Shown piece after piece: positions 11,418-21,140 of a DNA stretch of 49,702 nt. Under the pieces are notes generated by a model. The model saw only the letters and a list, made by a program, of their open reading frames with translations. It was not told the origin of the DNA and made no database searches. Position 1 is the first letter of the stretch, and each line of letters begins with the position of its first letter. Location: positions 4,072,372-4,122,073 of the forward strand of contig BFEA01000029.1 of NCBI GenBank assembly GCA_003427395.1, read 5' to 3'. The DNA is from Chara braunii (lineage: Eukaryota; Streptophyta; Charophyceae; Charales; Characeae). A program made the position numbers and the translations under genes.

Positions 11418-13105
11418 TCACATTGTGATCCCGCCACGCGGCACTGAAAAGAAGGATGTGAAGGCAAAAGGAGGGGAAGATGCACAAGTAGTGGGATGTG
11501 AGTACACTATGCAGGCGAGGCGGGTAGTGTAGAACTGGTAGAAGAGGAAAGAGGGGAAGGGATTTTGAGGAAATACGAGCGGGGTATCGATTTGCCAGAG
11601 TGTAAGGTAATCAAGGGACGACAGGATAATAACCGGGGACGTAGCCCGATGCCCCACATCGGCACGTGCTCGAAATGAGGGACGGGGGGAAGGGGAGGGG
11701 GAACGGCTCCGTTGCGTCCGCGTCAGTGCGCTCGAAGTCTCTGCAGCGCCGCGCTCATCTTCCTCTGTTGGCGGGTCCGGATCTCTGGTCGGATTGTCCG
11801 GGATTGGCAAGTCAGTCCCAGCCGATTGCTCTAGTGTCCGCTTTCCTTTCGCTATTTCTGCCCTGCGTCGCTCGGCTTCAGCAGGGTCCTCTCCCTGTGT
11901 CTCTGCCTGTTCCGCCTCTTCCTCCTCGCTTGCTTCCTCCTCCTCTTCCTCTTCGCTTATCGCCCCCGACTCATGTTCACTATGCGCGCTGTGATACCCG
12001 TCCTCCTCGGAGGTATCTTCCGATTCGCCCCCCTCTTCCTCGTCTTGTTGTTCTTCTTCTTCTGATGTCGGCTCCCCTCGATCCAAGAAGAGAAGATCGA
12101 TTATCTCTGCGGGGTTTAGGTAGTTACCGTGTGACGGGTAACTACGGTTGTCCCAATCGCCCTCCAAGCACGCCGACCACTGAAGATACGGCGTCAGGCT
12201 GCGCGAGAGAATATGCGGCACCGGGCTCTCGTCGCAGTGCGAGATGACATCTATTGGTAGATCGTCCAGCAGCTGCGTTAGGAGGATTAAGAGCTCCCCC
12301 ACGACCGGCTGTTGATGTCTCGCTTGCACCGATCCGAAGACGAATTCCAACAAGTCTCCTTCCACCCCCATTCTCCAAGCCTGAATAATAAGTAACTCTA
12401 CGTCTTCGTTCGCGATGGGGTGCTCGCTATCCCTGGTCCACTTCAGTCTGATCTCGACTAAACACAGAGATAGAGTCACATAAGTTTGCCACCACCCTTG
12501 CCACTGTTCGGGCTTAATGAGAGGGACCGTCATCGGATGTACGCGGAAAGAGAGACGAGGATGGAGCGCCGACTGCCAGAAGTCAGGGAAGACAGAGGGG
12601 AGGCTGAAAGTGGAGAACATATGACGGTTCATTGAGGACGCGAGAAGGCGGTGAGTGCGGGGAGAGGTACCACGAGATTCTGCCGGAGAGCACAAATGTC
12701 GTCCAGGTCAATACTGTTAGTATTGACATCGTTATCCCCTCGCCGCGCAAGCAGCTGACTCCAGGAACTCGCCAACTCTTCCCCCCAATCTCGCAACGAG
12801 ACGAGGATGCTCGGATGCGCCCTCGGATCTACCGTAGTGATGTCTCCGCTGAAGGAGACAATTGTCGAGACGTGGCTGGTCCCAGGCGCCGAGAGCCGCA
12901 GAAAGGTCGATGCTTCGGCCAACATTTGCGCCTTGTTGTTGGGTATTACAAATCGGAACTCTGCTGCTGCATGCACGCTTGCCGTGCTGAAAAACTGAGC
13001 AAATCGGATGACGTCCGGGTTGATACGCGGATGATGAACCTGTGAGATGTCTCCGTGCGACGCTAACATCTGCTCATTGAGTACCTGTTCCGTGGAAAAA
13101 CTCAT
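11418..13105 (-). pseudogene. Gypsy A ORF3: extra acidic protein downstream of pol
   Basis: The ATG at 13105-13103 overlaps the integrase TGA (13104-13102) as ATGA, which points to termination-reinitiation. The first frame runs to 12629 (MSFSTEQVLNE onward, about 158 codons). A second frame (12695 to 11418) continues it, implying one frameshift near 12650 and a total of roughly 560 residues. Visible regions: an N-terminal globular part; a middle part rich in W and L (QWQGWWQTYVTLSLCLVEIRL); a long Glu/Asp tract (about 12070-11920) with SEDTSEEDGYHSAHSEHES; and a Ser/Pro/Arg-rich tail (RSRSPSPSPRPS). There is no signal peptide or clear membrane helix, so an envelope protein is unlikely. The function is unknown. 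Acidic and SR-like tails suggest protein or RNA binding, but that is only inference. Confidence 0.7.
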
Positions 13106-14592
13106 GGCGAAGAGGGGGGAGAAGATAGATGGGGAGAAGAAGAAGAATGGGGACAGTCGCTTTCCCACTCGGACTCAAATTTTGAGGACGATCTGGTTGA
13201 AGAGGGAGGGGGGGAAGCCTCTAGATGGCGGATATAGGACATGTATCGGACTATGGGTCTAGTTGACCGACTGCCTATTACTTCGGGAGCGAGGAGCACG
13301 GTGTTCACTCTGTTAGGTCCGAGCTTGATCACTGGAAAGCACCCGAAGAATCGTGGCGCTAGCTTCCCTTGACGAGCACATTTCCTTACCTGCACCAAGT
13401 CCCCCAATTTATACTGGGGCCGGGGACTTGCATTCCCATTTCGAGCCTCGTAACTGCGGACCTGACGGTCGTGGGCCAATTCAGTCATTCTTTGCCTTTT
13501 TCGGGCCAATATGGGAAGAGCCCGCTCCATAAGCTCCAAATGGCGCTTCACCTTTTCCTTGGTCGTTGCTCTTGTGGAACGTCGGCCGAGTGTCGCTTCA
13601 TAATTTAGGCTCGGTATCGAGACGCAAGCTAGGCTGTTGGTCCGTAATTGAAATGGCGAAAGCCGCGTAAACTCATGTGGGGTCCCTCGGTGTATAGCCA
13701 AGATATGATCCACAATATCAGGCCACAGTCGCGTGTCCCTAGCAGCGATATTTCGTCGGAGCGCCGTTTTGATGACCCAGTTGGCGTTTTCCACGAGACC
13801 GTTCGATTGAGATATATCTGGGGCTGTATTACGAATAGACACTCCATGTACGACTAAATTCCTCATAACTTCCCCTCGGAACTCTGCTCCATTGTCCGTA
13901 AGTATTTCCTCGGTGTCATGATGCATCCCGAGGAAACGGTTGACATACCGCGCTATTTTCGCCGTTTGTCTAGTCTGACATAGGTAGGTTTCGATCCACT
14001 TTGAAAAGTGGTCAACGAACACCAAAAGAATTGAATGTTCACAGCTATTCGGCCCAGGGGGCACAACAATATCCGTTGTATCCATGCTAACCCTCTAAAA
14101 CGGCCATTGGACTTCAGTGGGCACTATCGACCTAGGCGACTGAATCGGCGCCTTGTCAGCATCGTAGACCTGACAATTTCAGACGATGAATTTAACATCG
14201 TCGCGAATATTGGACCAATTTTATTCATTTGTGTCAATTGCCACCTCTATAATCCGTACGGCAAAGTGAGTCGTTGTCTCCTCGTGTGCCGACTTAACTC
14301 ACTCATACCTTACAAACGGATGGGGCACGATCATCCAGATCTCACTACCGTCGGTCTTTCGCTTTTCCAACTGTCCGCCATTCCATCGATAGTCTCGTGC
14401 CCTCTCATTAGCCCTTCTACAATCCTCTTTGGTGAAATCCCGGTGGGGGTTTCCGACCACAGTGGCTATTAAGATGACATTTGTCCATACTTCGGCCCTT
14501 CTAAACCTACGGGTATTTTCTAAACCCTCCGACGTGGCTTCCAGGAAGCGGGCATCAATAGGAATTTTGTCGGATCGACACAAGGGACACAA
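13102..14592 (-). pseudogene. pol: Gypsy A integrase region of pol
   Basis: The catalytic core ORF (14085-13102) has the DDE triad: VDHFSKWIE, LTDNGAEFRG and SNGLVENANW. A GPY/F-like C-terminal segment follows (KLGDLVQVRK, GKLAPRFFGCFPVIKLG) and ends with a Ser/Pro-rich tail. Upstream (about 14320-14090) the zinc-binding domain is readable only across several stops. Its AHEETTTH histidines remain, but the second cysteine of the NCQVC motif is Tyr, and TGA and TAG codons interrupt it. The stretch 14592-14299 encodes the linker before the zinc finger (KTDGSEIWMIVPHPFVRYE). Integrase would insert the element cDNA. This copy cannot be translated intact. Confidence 0.92.
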
Positions 14593-14833
14593 CCAGACCT
14601 TGTCCGTGTTCCAATACTGAATGCAGGAACCATGGGCCCTGGAGACACAATGCCGACAATCTACCTATCCGACGTACCCTTCCCCGCTAGGGCGCATAGG
14701 GACTAAGTAAACACGCGAGATTGCCTCGCAGAAGTAACAAAAATTATCAGGCAACGAGAGGAGAGACGAGGACGAAAGGGGAGAAAGGGGGCCTCAAGAA
14801 TTACCTGCATCGCCCATTGTCACGTGTCACTTC

Positions 14834-15410
14834 TTGGCACGCGGAAGGATAGCCATTTGTCTGTACTGTGGCCCACTGATTGGTTTCGGCTCTCTCCACG
14901 GGACGATTTCTTCCCCCTTGGTGACCTTGGTTGGTCGGTGCAATCGTGTTAACCCGTCCACGTTCCAGTGCCTTTCCGTTTTTCGATGGACGATGTCGAA
15001 ATCGTACTCCTACAGCCGCACTGCCCAACGTCCAATCATGCCCGAGTAATTAGTGAGTCTCTTGAGAACCAACAGAGGCTCGCGATCCGTGATGAGGAGG
15101 AATTTATGCCCGTACAGATACGAATGAAAGTGTTGAATCCCCCACACCACCTCGTAGCATTCTCCTTGAGGTGTGGAATCATTTCTCCTTTCGTCTGGTA
15201 CCGTCCTAGATGCGTACTCGATGACGTGCTCGCGGTCGTCTTTCCCTTTTTGCGCTAAAAGAGCGGAGATCGCCTCCGGTTGCCGGTCCGTGATGAGTAG
15301 AAATTGCTTCTCAAGGTCGGGCCGGATAAAATAGGGGTCGTGGCCAAGGCTTCCTTCAATGTGGCAAAGGCCTGCTCGCACTCAGCGTCCCACCTCAATG
15401 GCTGGTCCTT
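14834..15410 (-). pseudogene. pol: Gypsy A RNase H domain of pol
   Basis: The segment reads FLLITDRQPEAISALLAQ, EHVIEYASRTV, GECYEVVWGIQHFHSYLYG and FLLITDREPL, matching the D-E-D acidic residues of gypsy RNase H. The VDGLTR segment that usually closes the domain follows in the next frame (about 15010-14834). RNase H would remove the RNA strand of the RNA-DNA hybrid. Frame changes at both ends separate it from RT and integrase. The 14593-14833 stretch below it is pol linker without clear motifs. Confidence 0.88.
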
Positions 15411-16688
15411 TCACACGAGGTTCGTCAGGGGTTGTGCGATTGCTGCGAAACCCTTGATAAATCGACGGTAGTACAAGGCAAGCCCCAAGAAAGTTCGAAC
15501 TTGCGTCAACGACGTGGGTGTCGGAGCGTCTCGAACTGTCGCGACTTTTCTCGAATCCGGCAACAAGCCCCCTCGCGTCACCACGTACCCCAGGAATGAG
15601 ATTTCTGATACATAAAACTCGCTCTTCTCCAAGGCAATCTTGAAGTCCGCATCTCGCAACGCTCCAAGTGTCCATTCGATGTGTTGCGCATGTCCGTAAA
15701 ACGATTCCGAATACACTAGGATGTCGTTCATGTACACGATAACACAAAAGTTCACCATTCCCTGCGTTAGCCGAGTCTTGTTAACGAAATTCTGGAAGGT
15801 CATGTTCATCACCCTTTGAAACGTGGTCGGGGCGTTGCAAATGCCCATAGGGCATCAAACCCATTGCCACATGCCTTCGAACAGTACGAACGTCATTTTC
15901 GAACGATCCTCTTCCTTCACCAATAAGTGGTGGAACCCATGGCGGATATCGAACTTACTAAAGTAGTTAGCACACCCAATCGCATCCAACAAATCATCAA
16001 TTCGTGGGAGGGGATATACATCTTTGATCGTGATATTTTTCAGTTTCCGATAATCGATGCAAATGCAAATGGATCCGGTCTTTTTAGGGACTAAGACCAC
16101 GGGGAAGGACCACAGTCCGGTAGCGAGCTTGATCCAACCATTGGCCTCCAATTCTCTGATCCGTTCTAGGGCGGTTCGTCTTTCGACTAACGAGCACCGG
16201 TATGGCTTACAATGAATCGGCGGGTGGGTGCTAATCTGGATCTCATGATGTATGACCAGGGATAGTCTTATGTCTGTGTCCTTTGTACTAATCACCCTTT
16301 GATATTCGGTTAGAATAACTGCGATGAGTCTGTGTATCTCGTTCGGTACATAGTCCGGCACATGCAGTTCGTGGTGGCAGTGTCGTATCGCCACTGGTAG
16401 TTGTTTTGTCCTAGCCACGTGGGTCTTTTTCGTGGGTGGAGATGATATAAAAGAATGGTCGGAACGCCAGGAGAAGATCGTGGCAACCATTTGAGCTTCC
16501 TCTTCCCTGATTGCCGCATGTACCTCCGGGGTGATACCGTTTTCGATATCCCGGAGGTCCACGACCTTCTTCTCGATTTTTAGTCCAATATCGAACGGGG
16601 CAAGGTCGTACAACCTAGGGGGTTCCGAACTCCAATTTTCGGCGCCCCTCTGTAGCAATCGGATTTCTTTTCCATTGGTGAGCAACAA
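15411..16688 (-). pseudogene. pol: Gypsy A reverse transcriptase
   Basis: Gypsy RT motifs in order: HHEIQISTHPPIHCKPYR, LEANGWIKLATGLWSFPVVLVPKK, ICIDYRKLKNIT, YFSKFDIRHGFHHLLV, PMGICNAPTTFQR, VYMNDILVYS and SEISFLGYVVTRGG. One in-frame TGA (15857-15855) falls between GMWQWV and the PMGICNAP box. The first Asp of the YxDD box is Asn, which should abolish polymerisation. The upstream Asp in FDIRHG is kept. The TGA splits what would be one frame from 16688 to 15411. Confidence 0.95.
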
Positions 16689-16931
16689 ACCGGGAGGGAT
16701 TTTTGAGATATCGCAGAAGGACTGTTTATCCTAATATCAGGGCAATAATGGGGTGGTCGCCTCGTATATGGTTCGAGGGGGTTCCCAAGAATCCGTCAAC
16801 CGGGATATTTGAATGAGCGGTTCTCCCATGATCAGTGCCCTGGTTCGCTGCGCGTCCCTTGTGAAAACGAAAGTTTATGCGGCTTTCTATCGACGTGGGT
16901 AGCAAATTCTTTGTCGTGTTAGCTCGAGAAT

Positions 16932-17716
16932 TTAAGGATCTGCATCGTCCTCACTCTCGGAGGTGGACGACGGTAGTGTGGGTTCGACGTCAGATTCGTC
17001 TGTGGATTCTTCCCACCTTATCATTCGCAGGATTTCGCAGGGTCCTGGTGGTTGTCGCTCAGACGTCGAAGTTGTCCGGAGGGTGAGGCGCATTGGAACG
17101 ATGTATGGCTTTCCTCCGGTGTTATTGAGGATGACTTCTTGCCGTTCGAAATTCATCGTGGCCCGTAAGGCTATCAGGGTTGGTAATCCGACGAGGACAT
17201 CGTATGTGGTCACGTTTAGGACCACTACGTCGCCTAAGGCGTGGACTTTACCTATTCGGAAGGCGACGTTGGACATCCTTTCTACAACTCGGATCTTACC
17301 TTCGTCGGCAGAAACGAAGTGATCGCCCTCCGCGAGAGGAATCACGTCTTTCCGTCGGCCAGCCCGCTCGACCACCTGTAGTGAGATAGCCAGGACCGCG
17401 GCCCCGGAATCAAGGACCACACTGTAGGGGTTTCCCCAGACTTCCCCGTCGCACTCCGCAGATCTGCACGGCAGGGCTTTGATCCATAGGAAGTGATCGT
17501 CTTTCCGAATTAGGCCCATCCAGACGGGTTATCCTCCGACTTCGAGTCTCTAGTGAGAGCCTTTCCTTTTGCGGTTGCCAATTTGGCGAGGGTAAATCGC
17601 TTCCGGTTCGCTTTGCATTGTTGTAGCATCCGGTCGCTAGCTTGTTCGGAGATGGTTAGCAGGTGTTCGATAAGCAAGGGGATGTGGTGATCCAAGGCAC
17701 GAACTATATCTAACAC
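16932..17716 (-). pseudogene. pol: Gypsy A protease region
   Basis: The ORF 17519-16932 carries an aspartic protease site SVVLDSGAAV (Asp near 17411), a second hydrophobic block TTYDVLVGLPTLIALRA, and a Thr/Ser/Glu-rich spacer toward RT. A shorter ORF (17716-17510) overlaps its start and contributes Gag-Pol linker. A retroviral-type protease would cleave the polyprotein as a dimer. The segment 16931-16689 is linker without motifs. Confidence 0.85.
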
Positions 17717-17725
17717 ATCGATCAG

Positions 17726-18121
17726 TCATGTAACGAACGAGGGTCCTCCGGATTCCATTTCCCTCGGGGAGGGCCTCCATTCTAAAACTTCGTTGTCGTC
17801 AAGAACAAGTTGGATTACCCCTATCATGCCGAGGTCCGGGTATCCCAACGATACGTATTGGTCGAGCGTGATAAGCTCCGCTGCTTCCTCCGTGACCCCC
17901 GACGGGCTTGCACCGTCGTCGGTTTCTTCTACCATTGAAGCCACCCGCCCAGGTCCGTTAGCAATGGGTGCTGCAGCTGCTGGCGCAGTTCTCGTTTGCG
18001 TGAGTCGGTGGGGACAGTCCCGGGCACATAGCTGATGACACGTGTAACAAACATTCACGTTAGCTGCCACCCCGCCCACTGCTGGAGTGGGGGATGCTCC
18101 TTGCATCATTGGTGCGAACGG
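17726..18121 (-). pseudogene. gag: Gypsy A gag, C-terminal part with altered zinc knuckle
   Basis: The reading frame enters from the insertion edge as PFAPMMQGASPTPAVGG, then NVCYTCHQLCARDCPH, then an Ala/Pro/Thr-rich acidic tail ending at the stop near 17726. The CYTC...C...CPH residues correspond to a CCHC nucleic-acid-binding knuckle, but the spacing is shortened and the usual G-H pair is missing, probably by a small deletion. The N-terminal part of gag lies on the far side of the insertion (47887-48809). Confidence 0.8.
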
Positions 18122-18149
18122 TGTTTTCGTTAAAAGTGAAATTGTTTTC
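18122..18149 (+). repeat. Left terminal inverted repeat of the giant element
   Basis: It begins TGTTTTCGTTAAAA and matches the reverse complement of 47859-47886 at 24 of 28 positions without gaps. The first 14 bases are identical. It lies at the point where gypsy gag sequence ends. Confidence 0.85.
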
Positions 18150-18162
18150 ATGTTCACTTTTT
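18150..18162 (+). repeat. Subterminal 13-bp direct repeat, left
   Basis: ATGTTCACTTTTT begins 28 nt from the left terminus. The identical 13-mer in the same orientation sits 28 nt from the right terminus. Confidence 0.7.
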
Positions 18163-18311
18163 TTTTCAAGTGTGAAATGACACATATAAGAGAGGAGCAA
18201 ATGAGAAAAATGGCTATGAAACAAGGCGAAATTGTGAAAACTTAGCATTGTAAATTTTGAGAAATTTGTCATTTGCACAATAACATTTGAAAATTGTGGA
18301 AAACAATACCA

Positions 18312-18465
18312 ACTTTAGAAACTATTGTTAACCATCAACAAAGTTTTCAATGACACATACAAATTATTGAGACTATTCTTAACGATGAACAAAGTGTTGA
18401 ATGACACATACCACTTGAAACTGTTATTAACCATCAACGAAAGTGTTGAAGTGTTGAATGATTTC
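18312..18465. repeat. Three ~50-bp subterminal tandem repeats
   Basis: Units share ACTATT(G/C)TTAAC(C/G)AT(C/G)AACAAAGT and AATGACACATAC blocks, starting near 18312, 18361 and 18411. They lie just inside the left terminus, where many DNA transposons carry transposase-binding repeats. Confidence 0.7.
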
Positions 18466-18487
18466 ATACTCTGCGTATCAGGAATGT

Positions 18488-19284
18488 TCACTCATGTTGG
18501 ACCATCAATAAAATGTCGAATGCAATTCTATGCCTCATATACGGGATGTTATCTCGCGAGAAATCGAATGGTGGAAAGTGACCTTTCGCTAGCAAAGATG
18601 CAAAACCTAACATAAGAACACCACAACTACAACCATCATGTTGGACGGGCACCCCATCAAGTGATGTCTCGAAAGATATCGTAAGATCGTCCACATGATA
18701 TGTTTCATGAAGATTTAGACGTTTGAACTTCATTCTAAAAAACGCGGCTAATACTTCAAGCGGTGCGAGGCGGTTGCCGCGAGGAAGAGAGTCTACAAGC
18801 TGGAATCGACACTTGCAACCGTCTATTCTAACACATGCCAAAGCCCAATGGTTTCCAAAATTCAAAGAGATAAGTACGAAGTTAAAATCAAAAATATTTT
18901 TTTCCCTGACCCACTTCATTCCCTCACAGTAAGCAATTTCTCTGGACGTTGCGGATGTCAATCTGACATAGAAAAAAGAATCTAAAATATACACAGATGG
19001 AATGTCCTTCGAACACTCGTCTCTAATCTCCTCTAAACATCAAACGCTCTTTGGCATTATCGTTGTCGATTTGGATGGCTAGCAGATACAAATTCACGGC
19101 TTCGTCGTTCAACCATCCTTCCGCTTCAATGATGACCATGATGTCTTTCTTTTCCACCTTCCAGTCACCCTTGTAAACAACAATGTCATATTCTTCATTA
19201 TCTTCACTGGTGCTCACAACCCTTTTAACATACTGCATCTCGACCTCAGTGAGGCGTTGCATTACTAGAGGAATCTTGAACGAC
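18488..19284 (-). pseudogene. Ulp1/SENP-type C48 cysteine protease domain
   Basis: The upstream part (19262-19023) has the family's N-terminal signature GWLNDEAVNLYLLAIQ. The downstream ORF (18994-18488) has the catalytic residues in order: His49 in NHWALACV, Asp68 in FQLVDSL, Gln118 in VPVQHDG and Cys124 in CSCGVLML. The triad is intact. A one-base frameshift near 19032 joins the two ORFs. These proteases process or remove SUMO-like modifiers, and C48 domains recur in eukaryotic DNA transposons such as Kyakuja/Dileera/Zisupton. A likely splice acceptor (CTAG) precedes the exon near 19284. It is probably the C-terminal domain of the long minus-strand gene. Confidence 0.88.
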
Positions 19285-19393
19285 TAGTCAGGCACTGCAT
19301 AGAAACACATAGGTAAACAACAACGGTATGTCTAAGACTTTCATACAAGTGGTGCCTTTCCAAAAATAGATATAAGAAGCGAACATGAGTTCA

Positions 19394-19651
19394 TTACGAT
19401 GCTTGTTTGCGTACTTTGTTCTCGCTGCCGCTTTCCACAATAGACAAAGTGCAAACTTCACGGTGCAATTTCTTCCCTTGTTTCGTCCCTATCCCCACAG
19501 CTTTAAACATCCGTAGAGCAGCTGGCTTCACAAATGGGATCGTCACATGCTCGACTCGTCTTTTAACTGTTTTTGGCAACAACGGCAACATTGACAAGGC
19601 TTGCAAACCACGACGTATAATATTCTTGTCTTTGTTCCTTTGTGGGTGCAT
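19394..19651 (-). CDS. Likely exon between repeat region and C48 domain
   Basis: Contains NIIRRGLQALSMLPLLPK, RRVEHVTIPFVKPAALRMFKAVGIG and a basic tail. It ends QAS next to GTAATG, a possible splice donor, and the next acceptor is near 19284. No family recognised. It reads as coding because the other frames here are stop-rich, and because its position and strand match the flanking parts of the same gene. An alternative frame on the same strand (19731-19543) is rich in cysteines (CKPCQCCRCC) and may be a shadow. Confidence 0.45.
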   Translation of the reverse strand: MHPQRNKDKNIIRRGLQALSMLPLLPKTVKRRVEHVTIPFVKPAALRMFKAVGIGTKQGKKLHREVCTLSIVESGSENKVRKQAS

Positions 19652-19732
19652 GCGAGGCGTTTTCCACAGTCTTTTACGCAGGCATGCACGTTCATCAATG
19701 TAGAGACCACAATCATGACTGATTGTAACAAG

Positions 19733-19900
19733 TAATATGAGTGACGTTAGTTATAACATTATTAAAAATCCACCTAAACAACGGGAATGTGAATGAACAT
19801 TAATAGTAGTAAAATATTAAGAGTCAATCTTGTACTTCATAATATGAGTGACGTTCGTCATAACATAATTAAAAATCCACCTAAACAACGTGAATGGGCA
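19733..19900. repeat. Intron-like AT-rich stretch with a ~108-bp-spaced duplication
   Basis: A block starting AATATGAGTGACGTT(A/C)GT and ending AAAAATCCACCTAAACAACG occurs twice, at about 19735 and 19843. The stretch separates two coding blocks of the minus-strand gene and is stop-rich, as an intron would be. Confidence 0.6.
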
Positions 19901-19923
19901 CGCTACATATATGCAAATAAACA

Positions 19924-21140
19924 TCAAGTATTTCCAATTAAGTGCGGCAGAAAAAAATAAAAAATCAACTCATGTTTTACACAAAATATTACACAAATTT
20001 TCCTTACGTGAGGTAAGTGCTCACCTCGACGACTAGCTGCAATTTTCCCTTCAATATTGTATTCTTTCGCACCTCCCAACTGCCTTTCTTTGATAGGGGA
20101 TTCTTCGATGGTTATTACAGGAACAACTGGGTTCAACTGTTGGAGAGGAGTTTCAAGTTTGTTATCTTTTCCTTCCTTCACAGGTGTGTGTTGCTCTGGA
20201 GTAGTCAGTACAATATGGCCTTCATCCTCTTCGATGTCGGGTGCTTGGATTGCTGCTTTCCGCACGAGCCCCTGAAGAGTGTCGTTTCTTCGTGCAATGA
20301 CACATACAACAGGCGAATCCTGAGACCCTCCTTGTGCCTTCGCTAAAGATATCGGACTTCGAAATTCGGTAGGAATGTCGAAGTCGCCGCCGAGGGTCTC
20401 TTCATGCAATAGACTGTTAGACTCGACTTCCGGTTCGAGCTCCCCCACAAACATGGTTTCCTCCATTGTTGTTGCCGTTCCGCATGCAATAGGCGCATCC
20501 TGAGACCCTTGTCGTGNNTTCTCCGTCAATATCGGACTTNGAAAATCNGTAGGAATNTCCAAGTCGCCTCTGAGTGTCTTTTCATCGAGCGGAGTGGTAG
20601 GCTCGACCTGCGGTTCNGTCACCCCCGCAAACATGGTTTCATCCATTGATGTCCTAAGTCGCCCTTGACTTTCCAATCCGCATGACATAATATCCATAGA
20701 CTCCCACATATGGTCATGCGGGCTGCCAATATTTGCCTTCTCGCCAACAGGGAAGACACTTGTGCCGCTGGCATCATACCATACAACATCTGTCATTGTG
20801 GTACTTGTGAGTGTGAGTGTCGTGGTGGCACTTAGTCCACCTTCACAATCATCAACTTGTCTTTCTGCAGTGGACACTTTGACTTGCTGCGAACCACCGA
20901 CATCGATACGTCCTCCTACAGGACCGCCGCTTCCCACGTGCTCGCGATGTGGTTGACCTCTTGTAGCACCTCTTGACGGCTGATTGGACGCAGGCCCTTG
21001 TGATGTCCCTCCACCTTCACCACTCCCTTTCTTATCATTTCCTCCCTCACCACCACTTGGGTGTCCAACTCCCTCTCCACTCGCACCACCGCTAGAACCT
21101 TGTCCTTTTCCCCTTCGGTGTCGTCATCCTCCTCAATATG
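19924..21140 (-). CDS. Gly-rich linker and duplicated acidic module of the long gene
   Basis: Reading leftward from 21140, an acidic HIEEDDDTEGEKDK stretch leads, after a one-base frame change, into a Gly/Ser-rich linker (SGGASGEGVGHPSGGEGG). Then come two copies of a ~60-residue module. Each begins M(D/E)ETMF and contains EPxVE, a second acidic TL block, DFxSPI, and GSQD(A/S)P near its end. A Ser/Thr/Pro/Glu-rich region follows (TPEQHTPVKEGK, TIEESPIKER). Single N bases interrupt the second-from-last copy (20517-20619). No known domain. It looks like a flexible, possibly phosphorylated spacer before the C48 protease. The 3' end near 19930 probably runs into intron. Confidence 0.6.

Noticed and set aside
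11666-12247. 193-codon plus-strand ORF
   Set aside because: It is the antisense shadow of the Glu-rich tract of ORF3 and has a Leu/Pro-rich low-complexity composition.
11418-13105. Envelope gene of an errantivirus-like element
   Set aside because: No signal peptide, cleavage site, fusion peptide or membrane anchor is visible.
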